In this document: piece by piece, positions 1 to 8,501 of the stretch
How positions within the stretch are numbered: the stretch's first letter is position 1
Layout of the letters: every line of letters begins with the position of its first letter
DNA from: an uncultured Pseudomonadota bacterium
GTDB lineage: Bacteria > Myxococcota_A > UBA796 > SXON01
Assembly (NCBI GenBank): GCA_903885375.1
Contig: CAISIK010000204.1
Coordinates: forward strand, 1 to 64,000
Direction of reading: 5' to 3'
Length of the DNA: 64,000 bases
The notes under the pieces: model-generated
Seen by the model: the letters and a program-made list of their open reading frames with translations, nothing else
Databases searched by the model: none
What the model was told of the DNA's origin: nothing
Translations under genes and position numbers: made by a program

Positions 1-295
1 CCGCAGCGGCTACGACAACGACTGCTACGACTACAACGTCTCCGCCAGCCCGGCCGCCACCTCCTACAGCACCGCCCAGCGCGGCGATGCGAGCTGGGAC
101 TGGAACTGCGACGGCACCGAAACCAAGTACTACCCCTCCGTGGGCACCTGCTCCGGCGCGGTGTGGATCTGCAGCTGGTCGGCCGGCTGGAGCGGCACCG
201 TCCGCGCGTGCGGCAGCAGCGGCGACTGGATCGATGGCTGCGACGGCATCCTCTGCGACTCCAGCACCACCAGCGTCACCCAACCCTGCATCTGA
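1..295 (+). CDS. C-terminal end of a secreted Cys-rich protein (partial)
   Basis: An open frame enters from the left edge (first full codon at base 2) and stops with TGA at 293-295. The visible 97 residues are rich in Cys, Trp, Gly, Ser and Thr, with the phrases DWNCDG and GDWIDGCDG. Such Cys/Asp/Gly-rich endings are common in secreted or lipid-anchored surface proteins of Myxococcota. No enzyme motif is visible and the N-terminus is missing, so function is unknown. The next gene lies on the opposite strand and ends 6 bp away, so the two are convergent. Confidence 0.7.
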   Translation, partial: RSGYDNDCYDYNVSASPAATSYSTAQRGDASWDWNCDGTETKYYPSVGTCSGAVWICSWSAGWSGTVRACGSSGDWIDGCDGILCDSSTTSVTQPCI

Positions 296-301
296 GCCGG
301 G

Positions 302-1288
302 TCAGGCGGCGCGCGGCCGCTTGAGCAGCGGGTCGACCGCGAAGAGCGCGAGCGCCCCGAGGAGCACGCCGAGCCAGAGCGTGGCCCCGCGGATGAGCAT
401 GGAGGTGGCGGCCACCTCGCCCGCAGGGAGGCCGAGCAGCTCGACTGGAAGCGTGGCCAGCATCCCGTCGGCCACGCCGAGCCCGCCGGGGGAGAGGCCG
501 CCCGCCGCGGTGGCGAACGCGTACAGGAAGGAGCTGGCTTCGAGGCTCACGTCGTGCCCAAAGCCGCGCCAGAGGAGCTGGTAGCCCCAGCACTCCGCCC
601 CCCAGGCCACGATGCTCATGAGCAGCGTGACGAACAGGGGCCAGGGCGCAAGGCAGAGCCGCATCGCGCCGTACAGCTCCTCCAGCTTGTCGGCGAAGCG
701 ACGGAGCGGCCCGAGGCGGCCCACCCCGCGCAGGATGAAGAGGCTGAGCCCCCGGTGCATGAGCACGAGGATGCCGGCGAGGGAAAGGCCGATGGTGCCG
801 TACACGAACGAGGCGCTATCGCCCGCGAACTTGCTCACCGACACGGCGGCGATGATGAGCGCGGCCATGCCATCGGTGAGGCGCTCGGTGATCAGCGCCG
901 GGATGGTCGTGGCCATGGGCGCGCCGGTACGCTCGCGCACCAGCCACGGCTTCAGGAGCTCGCCCGCCTTGCCGGGGCTGATGACCATGGCCAGCCCCGC
1001 CACGAAGATGAGCGCGCTCTCGCCAAGGGGCACGCGCACGCCGAGGCGCCCCAGCAACCAGTGCCACTTCAGCCACCGAAGCGCATAGTTGCCGACGAGC
1101 GTGAGGACAACCGCCACGAAGAACCAGCGCCAGCCGAAGCGCCCGAGCGCGGCGCTCACCTCATCGACCCCCACGAACAGCGACCAGGCGATCCAGCCGA
1201 TCGCGGCGAGGGCCACCGCCCAGGCGAGCCAGCGGCGGAAGCGGACCGTGAGGGACTGGGCGGATTCGGATTCGACGGGCGGGGTCAC
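302..1288 (-). CDS. YbhN/UPF0104-type membrane protein (LPG_synthase_TM family)
   Basis: This 328-residue integral membrane protein has about eight hydrophobic segments. It matches the lysylphosphatidylglycerol synthase transmembrane (YbhN/AglD) family: the stretch near residues 90-120 with ISPGKAGELLKPWLV is the family signature, and the late GGLSPGGLGVADG segment is the second conserved loop. Family members are flippase-like or accessory membrane proteins for lipid modification; the soluble aminoacyl-transferase domain of MprF is absent. The start is GTG at 1288. Two more members of the family lie in this window (4603-5619 and 44710-45696). The substrate is unknown. Confidence 0.85.
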   Translation of the reverse strand: MTPPVESESAQSLTVRFRRWLAWAVALAAIGWIAWSLFVGVDEVSAALGRFGWRWFFVAVVLTLVGNYALRWLKWHWLLGRLGVRVPLGESALIFVAGLAMVISPGKAGELLKPWLVRERTGAPMATTIPALITERLTDGMAALIIAAVSVSKFAGDSASFVYGTIGLSLAGILVLMHRGLSLFILRGVGRLGPLRRFADKLEELYGAMRLCLAPWPLFVTLLMSIVAWGAECWGYQLLWRGFGHDVSLEASSFLYAFATAAGGLSPGGLGVADGMLATLPVELLGLPAGEVAATSMLIRGATLWLGVLLGALALFAVDPLLKRPRAA

Positions 1289-1345
1289 GTTGTGAGGCGA
1301 GTAAGCCGGGCGTGGGAGCGGCGCACGAAGCTCGGAGCGGGCGCC

Positions 1346-1364
1346 TGCCCGGTCAGGCCGGGCA
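1346..1364 (-). terminator. Possible hairpin terminator after the GT-C gene
   Basis: A 7-bp perfect inverted repeat (TGCCCGG, 5-nt loop, CCGGGCA) lies in the 126-bp gap between two minus-strand genes, downstream of the stop at 1415. A second small repeat (GGCAC-CCG-GTGCC) overlaps it. There is no T tract, so intrinsic termination is only a guess. Confidence 0.25.
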
Positions 1365-1414
1365 CCCGGTGCCGGGCGTACGCGGGTTTCCCTGTCCTGC
1401 TCTTGCCCCTCTGC

Positions 1415-3079
1415 CTACCGCAGGCGGTACAGCCGCAAGTTGGGCCCCATGCGGGTGACGCCGCGGAAGTCCGCCGCGGGCAGGTAGAGGGCGTCCTGCT
1501 GGTCGTACAGCGGGGCGGCCTCGGGGCTGGCGCCGAGCTCCTCGTGGGCCAGCTCGTAGCGGGCTTCGAGGAGCGGCCCGAGCTCGGCCGGAACGGCGCT
1601 GTAGAAGCTGAGCCCCGAGCTCTCCACCTCGAGCCAGGCCGGGGGGTTGGCCACCAGCTCGGCCACCGACACCTGCGAGGCGTAGTCGATGCCCGCCTTG
1701 GCCACGAACTGCACGTCGTACATGGGCTGCGAGGCCCGGTACCACTTCATCTCGTCGGGCTTGCGGAAGCCGCCCGCATCGGCGCGACCGGCCTTCGCGG
1801 CGTACTCGCGCGTCTGGTTGGGCACGTTGCGCTGGAGCATGGGTGCGCCCGTGTAGGCCCCGGCATGCACGATCACCGCATCGCCCGGCACGTTGGCCTC
1901 GATCCAGGCGCCCATGGCCTCGCGGGTGTCCTCCGCCATCAGGAGCCGGTTCGCCGACAAGGAACGCAACGTGGGCGAGGCGATCGCGAACGCTGCGAGC
2001 ACCGCTGCCGCCGCGATGCCGAAGCGCCGGTGCACCGCATCGAGCATGAGGCCGGCGCCCATCGCGAGGAAGGGCACGACCGGCAGCATGTAGCGGAAGA
2101 AGGCGGTCTCGCCGCGGCCGATGAGGAGGAAGTAGAGGAGCGGGAAGGAGAAGGAGACGGCCGCGAGGCGGCGGTTGGAGAGGAACGCCAGCCCGATGCC
2201 CAGAACGGCGAGCGGGTAGCCCACCCACCCGAAGGCCGCCGGGAGCGTGACCACCGCGTGGTGCACCCAGCCCACCCCCACGTCCACGTGGTGACCCGCG
2301 GCGAGGTGGCTGGCCTCGTAGCGGAAGTCCGTGAGGAAGGTGGGGAAGTCCAGGATGGCGTAGGGGGTGCCGAGGGCGAAGCCGGCGGCCATGGCAGCGA
2401 GCGACACGACCGCGAGCCGGCCCCGCCGCTGGACGGGGAGCTCGATGCGGCCAGCGCCCCGCGCGCTAGCCGCCGCGAGGACGAGCGGCACGGCGAGCAG
2501 CGCGGCGTTGTACTTGGTGCTCGTGGCCAACCCCGCGAGGCCGCCGGCGAGCAGGGCGAGGCGCAGCTCCCCGCGAGCCTGGAGGCCCGTGGCCGCGAGG
2601 ACCGCCCCCGTGGTGAGCGTGACCATCGTGATGTCGGTCACGCCGAAGTGGCTGTCGCGCACGTGGAGGAAGCACACCGCGAGCACGAGCGCACCCCACA
2701 GGCGGCCGGGCAGCCAGGCGAGGAGCAGGACCCCGGCGGTGCCCGCGAGGGCGCTGAACGCGCGGAGCAGGAGCCGGAACTCCGGATCGGCCGCGAAGAA
2801 GGACCGGAGGAAGTCCTCCTGCCCGCCGAAACGACCGAGCGCCCGACCCACCGCGAAGTCGGCCCCGAAGAGCACGAACGCGATGTACTTGAACAGGCTG
2901 GGGTAGTTGAAGCTGTGGGGGTTGAGGTCGCCGCGGCCGAATTTCATCGCCTGGTAGGCGATGGTCTGCTCGTCGGGACGGGCCTCGGCGAGCGGCAGGC
3001 CGAAGTCGAGGCCGGCGAACCGGAGCGCGACGGCCAGGACGACGATGGCCACGAGGGCGCGGTGCGGGCGGTGCGACAC
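1415..3079 (-). CDS. GT-C fold membrane glycosyltransferase (PMT/ArnT-like)
   Basis: A polytopic membrane protein of 554 residues with an acidic pair (D36-E37 in ARPDEQ) in the first outer loop after the first membrane segment. That is where GT-C glycosyltransferases of the PMT/ArnT type keep their catalytic acid. About ten hydrophobic helices follow and then a soluble C-terminal part of some 150 residues. Such enzymes transfer sugars from polyprenyl-phosphate donors on the outer face of the inner membrane; donor and acceptor cannot be read from sequence. The start is GTG. The divergent GAF gene starts only 20 bp away, so the two promoters must overlap. Confidence 0.8.
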   Translation of the reverse strand: MSHRPHRALVAIVVLAVALRFAGLDFGLPLAEARPDEQTIAYQAMKFGRGDLNPHSFNYPSLFKYIAFVLFGADFAVGRALGRFGGQEDFLRSFFAADPEFRLLLRAFSALAGTAGVLLLAWLPGRLWGALVLAVCFLHVRDSHFGVTDITMVTLTTGAVLAATGLQARGELRLALLAGGLAGLATSTKYNAALLAVPLVLAAASARGAGRIELPVQRRGRLAVVSLAAMAAGFALGTPYAILDFPTFLTDFRYEASHLAAGHHVDVGVGWVHHAVVTLPAAFGWVGYPLAVLGIGLAFLSNRRLAAVSFSFPLLYFLLIGRGETAFFRYMLPVVPFLAMGAGLMLDAVHRRFGIAAAAVLAAFAIASPTLRSLSANRLLMAEDTREAMGAWIEANVPGDAVIVHAGAYTGAPMLQRNVPNQTREYAAKAGRADAGGFRKPDEMKWYRASQPMYDVQFVAKAGIDYASQVSVAELVANPPAWLEVESSGLSFYSAVPAELGPLLEARYELAHEELGASPEAAPLYDQQDALYLPAADFRGVTRMGPNLRLYRLR

Positions 3080-3099
3080 AGGCCCGGATAACCGACCCC

Positions 3100-3903
3100 A
3101 TGCCCTTGTTTCGAGTCAGCTCCCCCACCTCCGGTCAGGTCGACATCGACGCCGCCAACTGGATGGCGGCGCTGGGCGAGGGCCTCGCCCGCCTCGGCGA
3201 TGCCCAGTCGCCGGATCGCCTCGCCTGCGAGCGCCTGATGAACGGCACCGTGCTGGTGCGCGACGTTCGTTCGGGTCACGGCTACGTCGTCCAGCCGCTC
3301 GACTCGCCCAACGAGGCCGGGGAGGTGGAACCCGACGAGGTGACGCCCCTTCCCTCCGACGAGGAGGAAGCCCCCGAGCTCGCCGAGGAGGACGTCGACG
3401 ACCTCGACAGCGACCACGTGGTGCCCATCGAGCTCGTCCGCGACACGCTCTCCTCCATTCCCCGCGCGATGGACCGCGATGCCGCCCTCGCCCTCGCCGT
3501 GAGCGCAGGCGTGCGGCTCACACACTCCCGAGGTGGCGCCGCCCTCCTCGCCGAAGAAAACGGTCTCCGCTTCCGCTACGTCGTGGGCGAACACGCCGCG
3601 CGCCTCCGCGGCATGCGCATCCCGCTCGGCGCCGGCGTGGTGGGCTTCTCGCTCTCCACCCTCACCTCGATCGTGGTGCTCAACGCCTACGCCGACCCCC
3701 GCTTCTACCGGAACGTGGACCGCCACACCGGCCACCGCACGCGCAACCTGCTGTGCGTGCCGATCGCGGCCAACGGGCGCTCCTGGGGCTGCCTCGAGCT
3801 CGTGGACTCGGCCGTGGGCTTCAGCGACGATGCGCTGAGCGACATGGAGCGGCTGGCCGAGGCCGTGGCCGAGCGGCTGGCCCAGCTCCACCGGCCCCGG
3901 TAG
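3100..3903 (+). CDS. GAF domain protein
   Basis: 267 residues. The N-terminal ~65 residues (with VLVRDVRSGHGYVV) form a small domain I do not recognise. An acidic linker of about residues 70-110 follows, then a GAF domain over about 125-265, with typical phrases GVVGFSLSTL, RNLLCVPI and GCLELVDS. No output domain (kinase, GGDEF, HTH) is present, so it is probably a stand-alone sensor or scaffold in the cytoplasm. No chromophore Cys is evident. It stands alone: the upstream gene is divergent and the downstream gene convergent, 3 bp away. Confidence 0.75.
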   Translation: MPLFRVSSPTSGQVDIDAANWMAALGEGLARLGDAQSPDRLACERLMNGTVLVRDVRSGHGYVVQPLDSPNEAGEVEPDEVTPLPSDEEEAPELAEEDVDDLDSDHVVPIELVRDTLSSIPRAMDRDAALALAVSAGVRLTHSRGGAALLAEENGLRFRYVVGEHAARLRGMRIPLGAGVVGFSLSTLTSIVVLNAYADPRFYRNVDRHTGHRTRNLLCVPIAANGRSWGCLELVDSAVGFSDDALSDMERLAEAVAERLAQLHRPR

Positions 3904-3906
3904 CGC

Positions 3907-4593
3907 CTACTGGATCGTGATCGACTTCACCAGGTTGGTCTTCAGCGTTTCGCGCAAGGCCTGCTGGATCTTGGTGTACATGCCCGGATCTTCGAACTGG
4001 TCGCCTTCGGTGGCCTCACCCTGCATGCGCTCGGTGTGCTTGTAGAGGTAGAACTCGGCGGCACCGGACTCCTCGGTGGAGAGGCGCCACTTGTTGCGGG
4101 TGATGACCACGCCCTTGGAGCCATCCTTCAGCACCGCCGTGGTGGTGGTGCGGATGGAGCACTCGTACATGAAGGGGTTGAAGTCGCTGTTGTAGCTGCA
4201 ATCCACGTCGTCGGGCATCTTGCCGGGGGCGATGGTGATGGACTTCAGGTCGGACCAGCTCACTTCCTTCTCGGTCTTGCCAACTTCGAGCGTGATCTTC
4301 AGCGAGCCGGCGGAGGAGGTCCACCCCGTGTCGGCATGGAAGTCCTCCGCGCGCTCCAGGCCGGTGACATCCATCGACTTCGTGCTGCCATCGGCCATGG
4401 CCAGCGTGACCCGCATCGACACGTTCTTCAGGCGGGCGGGCGCCGGCGGGGCCGGTTCCTCGACGGGGGGCGCCGGCGCGGGCGCGGGGGCCTCGACCGC
4501 CGGAGCGGGGGCCGGAGCGGGCTCGCTCTTGGGCTTGGGCTTGGCGGACGCGAACGAAGGAAGGGCCAGCAGGGCGAGCAAGGCAATACGCAT
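3907..4593 (-). CDS. Secreted protein of unknown function, Pro/Ala-rich N-terminus
   Basis: 228 residues with a signal peptide (MRIALLALLALPSFASA, cleavage expected after ASA). A Lys/Pro/Ala/Glu linker follows to about residue 55, then a ~170-residue soluble domain beginning VSMRVTLAMADGSTKSMDVTG. The domain is beta-rich and has two Cys (DCSYN, YECSI) that may form a disulfide. The linker suggests it is tethered to or spans a periplasmic structure. It is the last gene of the minus-strand run that starts with the Tad pilus genes, 9 bp after the YbhN-type gene. I do not recognise the family. Confidence 0.7.
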   Translation of the reverse strand: MRIALLALLALPSFASAKPKPKSEPAPAPAPAVEAPAPAPAPPVEEPAPPAPARLKNVSMRVTLAMADGSTKSMDVTGLERAEDFHADTGWTSSAGSLKITLEVGKTEKEVSWSDLKSITIAPGKMPDDVDCSYNSDFNPFMYECSIRTTTTAVLKDGSKGVVITRNKWRLSTEESGAAEFYLYKHTERMQGEATEGDQFEDPGMYTKIQQALRETLKTNLVKSITIQ

Positions 4594-4602
4594 GATGCCC
4601 CA

Positions 4603-5619
4603 CTAACCACCGAGCGGGCGCGTTCCATCCCTCACCGAGCGGATCAGCGCGAGGGCGCCCAGAAGAACGAGGAACAACTGCTGCATGCGCACGAGGAGCG
4701 TGAGCGCCATCGCGGAGGGGAAATCGAGCCCGGCCGTGGCCACGAGCAGCGAGGCGAACGTGCCATCCCAGCCCACTTGCCCCCCCGGGAACGCGAAGAG
4801 GACGATCGCGCCCGCCGTGCTCGCCGCGTAGGTGAACGCCAGTCCCGCGGGCGCGGGAGACAGCGCGAGGCTCCGCGCCACCACCGCCACCCCCGAGGCC
4901 ACCAGCGCGTGACCCACCAGCGCCCAGCCGGCGCCGCGCATCCACGCCCACGCGCCAACGTCGGCGAGCGAGGCCAGCGCATCCACGAACCGCTCCACCG
5001 CGGCGTGAAGCCGGTGCAGGCGCGCGATCCGGCCCGTGGTGGCCCTCGCGATGGCCTTCCACACGCCGGGGAACCACGCAAGTACGAGGAGGATCACCGC
5101 CAGGCCGCCGATCCCCATAGTGGCGGCGCGGATCCACGGGTCGAGCGAAGGCGGGAGCGCGAGCGCGCCCGACTCCGAGAGGCCGATGGCCACGAGGCCC
5201 GCGAGCCCCAGCCCCGTGAAGCGCGCGGCGATGCCCGCCGCGAGCGCCCGCTCCGTGGACATCCCGAAGCGCCGACCCGCCATCGCGGCCCCCACCACCT
5301 CGCCGGCAGGCCCCGGCAGGGCATAGTTCAGGAGGCCCCCCACCAGCAGGATCGACGTGAGCGCGGGGAGTCCAGCCTGCACCCCGGGCGGGAAGAAGGC
5401 GCGCCAGCGCGCCGCCAACGCCACCATCCCTGAGGTCATCAGGGCCGTGCCGGCGAGCAGCCAGCCGGGCCGCAAGCTGCCGACGATGCGGCGCATGTCG
5501 GCTTCGTAGTCGCCGAGCATGGACACGACGCCCACGAGCGCGAGGGCCACCACGACGAGACCGCCCGCGGCGAGGAGCCCGCGGCGTACATCCTGCGGGC
5601 TACCGAACTCGCGCTCCAC
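4603..5619 (-). CDS. YbhN/UPF0104-type membrane protein, second copy
   Basis: About 338 residues with repeated membrane segments and the family loop ALPGPAGEVVGAAMAGRRFG near residue 100. I chose GTG at 5619 because it lies 9 nt after the stop of the upstream gene and keeps the first membrane helix; the next start (Met in SMLGDY) would remove that helix. The frame remains open further upstream, but that part overlaps the preceding gene. Lipid flippase-like function is inferred from the family only. It is encoded at the tail of the Tad cluster, with no obvious link to pilus assembly. Confidence 0.75.
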   Translation of the reverse strand: MEREFGSPQDVRRGLLAAGGLVVVALALVGVVSMLGDYEADMRRIVGSLRPGWLLAGTALMTSGMVALAARWRAFFPPGVQAGLPALTSILLVGGLLNYALPGPAGEVVGAAMAGRRFGMSTERALAAGIAARFTGLGLAGLVAIGLSESGALALPPSLDPWIRAATMGIGGLAVILLVLAWFPGVWKAIARATTGRIARLHRLHAAVERFVDALASLADVGAWAWMRGAGWALVGHALVASGVAVVARSLALSPAPAGLAFTYAASTAGAIVLFAFPGGQVGWDGTFASLLVATAGLDFPSAMALTLLVRMQQLFLVLLGALALIRSVRDGTRPLGG

Positions 5620-5627
5620 GGGAGAGG

Positions 5628-6551
5628 TCAGAACGGGGCGTAGAAGGGCCAGCTCAGCGAGCGGGCGGGCTCCACGCACCCCGCGAGGGCCTCCCCTTCG
5701 AGGGTAAAGCCTACGCACTCCCCGCACACCCCACCGGCATCGCCGAGGGGGTTCGGCAGCACCATGCCGTCGCCAGAGCCGCCCGTGCCCCCCGAAGGAC
5801 CGGTATCGACCCCGGTGCCGCCGCCGGAGTCCGGCAGGTGGTGGGGCGGGGGCGCCACGGCGGCCTCTTCCGCCGCAGAGAAGAAGAAGACCGCGTCGTT
5901 CTTGGCGAACATCGCGCTCGTGCCGCCGGCGTGCTGACCGAAGGTGCAACCGTTCACCAGCGAGAGCGGCACCCGGTTGATGTCGATGTCGGTCACACCC
6001 CAGTCGCTCACGCCCACCTGCCCGGAGAGGTGGTCAGCGTAGAAAACGCTGTCGTAGAACGCAAAGCCGCCCTTCGTCTCGTTCCAGTACTGCTTGTCCC
6101 CATCGGGATCGTAGCTCGTGACCTCGAGCCGCGAGCTCACCCGCATGCCGGCGCCGGACTCCGTGACGGACACGGTGAGCGTGCCGAAGGCCGACCAGGG
6201 GCTCGGCACACCGTCAACCGGGCCGAAGTCCTCGAAGCTGAAGACGATGTCGTCGCCCGCGCCGTAGGAGGCCGCGGCCGTGCCCTTCCAGGTGACTCCC
6301 GTGGAGTCGAGGCAGCCTTCTTCACCGCCGGCATCGAACGCCACGAGCGAGTCCTGGATGTAGACGAGCGGACAGTCCCGGTAGTCCTCGTTGACCAGCT
6401 GGGTGAGGGCCAGCCACGGCACCACCTGCAGGTCGGGCGAGGTGGCCGTGAGCAGGTCGGGCGCGTCGGCCTCCGTGATCTTCCCGGCGCCCGCGGGCAC
6501 CGAGTCGGGGAGGCCTGCGCACGAAGAGCAGGCGAGCAGCCAGGTCAGCAT
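5628..6551 (-). CDS. Putative lipoprotein with Gly/Ser/Thr linker and Cys-rich tail
   Basis: 307 residues. The N-terminus MLTWLLACSSC fits a short lipoprotein signal with Cys at 8 or 11 as the lipidated residue. A ~215-residue domain follows, with phrases such as SVTESGAGMRVSSRLEV and YDPDGDKQYWNE. After it come a low-complexity Gly/Asp/Thr/Ser linker and a C-terminal segment with paired Cys (GGVCGECVGF, AGCVEP). The start ATG overlaps the stop of the upstream small lipoprotein gene (TGATG), so translation is coupled. A role at the outer membrane as part of the Tad locus is a guess from position; no family is recognised. Confidence 0.7.
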   Translation of the reverse strand: MLTWLLACSSCAGLPDSVPAGAGKITEADAPDLLTATSPDLQVVPWLALTQLVNEDYRDCPLVYIQDSLVAFDAGGEEGCLDSTGVTWKGTAAASYGAGDDIVFSFEDFGPVDGVPSPWSAFGTLTVSVTESGAGMRVSSRLEVTSYDPDGDKQYWNETKGGFAFYDSVFYADHLSGQVGVSDWGVTDIDINRVPLSLVNGCTFGQHAGGTSAMFAKNDAVFFFSAAEEAAVAPPPHHLPDSGGGTGVDTGPSGGTGGSGDGMVLPNPLGDAGGVCGECVGFTLEGEALAGCVEPARSLSWPFYAPF

Positions 6552-6793
6552 CACTTCCCGGCCTCGACCGTCGCCGTCACGGTGGGTGCGGCCTTCTCGG
6601 TGTCGGTGGCGGCCTTGCGGGCGTTCTCGCGCGTAACGAGCGCTTCGGCGCCGCCGATCGCGTACCCGTCCTTGGCGGCGCTCTGCCGGTCGAGCGTGCC
6701 CTGCGTGGCGAAAGCTTCGGCGTACGCACGCCCGTAGTCGTACTGCAGGTGGGCAGGCTGACCGCACGCGAGCAGGAGCAGGAGGCTGATCAT
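6551..6793 (-). CDS. Small lipoprotein, 80 aa, in the Tad operon
   Basis: The N-terminus MISLLLLLACGQ is a lipoprotein signal with lipobox LLAC; the mature part is about 70 residues, Ala/Thr/Lys-rich and likely helical. It overlaps the TPR gene upstream by ATGA and the next lipoprotein downstream by TGATG, so it is translated from the same message. Tad systems often carry small lipoproteins that aid secretin assembly, but this one cannot be assigned to a known pilotin family. Confidence 0.7.
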   Translation of the reverse strand: MISLLLLLACGQPAHLQYDYGRAYAEAFATQGTLDRQSAAKDGYAIGGAEALVTRENARKAATDTEKAAPTVTATVEAGK

Positions 6794-7524
6794 GGTGAGG
6801 ACTCCAAGAGGATTCGTGAGAGGGCGGGCACCGCCCCGGGGTGGCCGGGCTGGAAGCGGATGGCCGTTTCGTAGGCGACGATGGCAGAGGCACGATCGCC
6901 CTTCTGCTCGCAGGCGGCGCCGAAGTTGTAGCGGGCATCCGCCTCCGACCGGGCGGCGGCGCGGAAGGTCTCCATCGCCTCGTCGTACCGGTCGAGGCGA
7001 ACGAGGGCAAAGCCCAGGTTGTTCCGGGTGCGCTCGGAGGCCGGGTCGATGGCCAGCGCCTGGCGGAAGGCTTCGAGCGCCGGTTCGGATTGCCCCGAAG
7101 CGAGGAGTACGAACCCGTAGTTGTTGAGCACGTCGGCATCGCGCGGGGCGAGCCGCGCTGCCTTCTTCAGCGCGCTGGCCGCCTCCGCCAGCTGGCCGCC
7201 ATCGGCCAGCACCACCCCGAGCTGGGCCCAGGCCGTCGCATGGCCCGGCGAGCTGCGGGTGACCTTGCGCAGGAGGCGCTCCGCGTCGTGGTCGAGCCCC
7301 TCGAGGTGCATGGCGCGTGCCTCCAGCACATCCAGCTCCACGCTGCGCACGCCCTGCTTGTGCATCTCGCCGACCATGGCCAGCGCCTGATCGGGCATGG
7401 AGTTGTTCAGGAACCCCTCGAGGATGTCGAGCTGGGTTTCAAGCTTCACGCGCGGGTTGGCGAGGTCGGGCTGGATTCCCGGCTCGGTGCCCGCAAAGGC
7501 CAGCGGCAGCAGGAGCGTGATCAT
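6790..7524 (-). CDS. tadD: TadD-like TPR protein of the Flp pilus cluster
   Basis: 244 residues: a signal peptide (MITLLLPLAFAG) followed by tandem tetratricopeptide repeats over about residues 35-240, with the consensus spacing of Ala, Gly, Tyr and Pro (NNYGFVLLASGQSEPALEAFRQALAIDP and successors). TadD is the TPR protein of the Tad secretion machine. The start ATG overlaps the TadC stop (ATGA at 7521-7524). The long open frame extends upstream through tadC, but that part is a shadow. The name rests on position and TPR content; other periplasmic TPR proteins would look the same. Confidence 0.75.
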   Translation of the reverse strand: MITLLLPLAFAGTEPGIQPDLANPRVKLETQLDILEGFLNNSMPDQALAMVGEMHKQGVRSVELDVLEARAMHLEGLDHDAERLLRKVTRSSPGHATAWAQLGVVLADGGQLAEAASALKKAARLAPRDADVLNNYGFVLLASGQSEPALEAFRQALAIDPASERTRNNLGFALVRLDRYDEAMETFRAAARSEADARYNFGAACEQKGDRASAIVAYETAIRFQPGHPGAVPALSRILLESSP

Positions 7525-8501
7525 GGCGCCACGCCCTGGTCCTGGGCGGTGGGGATGAGGATGTTCTTCATCCGCACGGCCGCGGGCCCGAGCAGCACGA
7601 TGAGCAGGGTGGGGAGGATGAACACGATCATCACCACCGTGAGCTTCGGGGAGACCTGCGCGGCCTTCGTTTCCGCGCGCTGCATACGCTTCACGCGGAT
7701 GTGGCCGGCGTGCACGCGGAGCGCGCGCGACACGCTGGAACCGAACCGTTCCGCCTGCACGAGCACGTTCACCAGCGAGGTGACATCGTCGAGCCCCACA
7801 CGCTCCTCGAGGTGCCGCAACGCATCCACCCGCTGCACACCGGCCATCACCTCGTGGTTCACAAGCTGAAGCTCGCTCGCCAGCTCGGGGCTGGCCAGCT
7901 CCATCTCGTCGGCCACACGACGGAACCCCGCATCGAGCGCGAGCCCCGCCTCCACGGCGGACACGAGGAGATCGAGCGCATCGGGGAAGGCCGCAAGAAT
8001 GGCCTCCTTGCGCTTCGCGATGGTGTTGGCCACGTAGACCTGGGGGCCGTAGTACCCGATGGAGGCGCCCACGAGCGTGCCCCCCATGTACCAGACGACG
8101 CCGCGGAGCCGCTGGGCGAGCGTGAGGATGACATCCGCCGGCACCGGGGCCGGGCGGTAGAGGAACAGGACCAGCAGGAACCCGATCAGCGCCCCGAGGA
8201 CCAGCCCGAGGGTGCGGCCGGCGCTGTAGATCTCGGCGGCGTTGCGACCGCGGATGCCCGCCTGGCTGAGCCAGCGGCGGGTCTGGGCGATGTCGGTCTC
8301 GTCGCCGCGGGAAAGCTTCGCGGCGGACCGGGTGATGGCGCTGAGCTGGGTGCCGAGCCCCTCCCGATCGGAGCCGCCCGTGAACTCCGCGAGGCGGTCG
8401 GCCGCGGAGCGCTCGGGGGAGAGCACCTGCCAGGCGGCGAGCGCCAGGGCGAGCACCGCGAGGCCGGCTACGCCGATGGCCACGAGCACCGTGGAGTCCA
8501 T
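7521..8501 (-). CDS. tadC: Flp pilus assembly inner-membrane protein TadC
   Basis: 326 residues with a T2SS-F (GspF-like) domain over about 165-300 and membrane helices near the N-terminus, the middle and the C-terminus. The phrases AFPDALDLLVSAVEAGLALDAGFRRVADEM and RFGSSVSRALRVHA are typical of TadC. With TadB it forms the inner-membrane platform on which the TadA ATPase acts. The gene overlaps tadB (TGATG) and the TPR gene (ATGA), as in other Tad operons. Confidence 0.92.
   Translation of the reverse strand: MDSTVLVAIGVAGLAVLALALAAWQVLSPERSAADRLAEFTGGSDREGLGTQLSAITRSAAKLSRGDETDIAQTRRWLSQAGIRGRNAAEIYSAGRTLGLVLGALIGFLLVLFLYRPAPVPADVILTLAQRLRGVVWYMGGTLVGASIGYYGPQVYVANTIAKRKEAILAAFPDALDLLVSAVEAGLALDAGFRRVADEMELASPELASELQLVNHEVMAGVQRVDALRHLEERVGLDDVTSLVNVLVQAERFGSSVSRALRVHAGHIRVKRMQRAETKAAQVSPKLTVVMIVFILPTLLIVLLGPAAVRMKNILIPTAQDQGVAP

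Noticed and set aside
2281-2300. TCCACGTGGT and similar CACGTGG words as further parS sites
   Set aside because: Only the central 8 bp match and they lie inside genes (also near 3414 and 9983); flanking bases break the palindrome.
554-3091. 845-residue plus-strand open frame
   Set aside because: Arg/Gly/Glu/His-biased shadow of the minus-strand YbhN and GT-C genes, a known effect of high GC third positions.
3083-3092. GGATAACC as a DnaA box
   Set aside because: TTATCC is followed by GGG on the other strand, three mismatches to TTATCCACA; it sits between two start codons.
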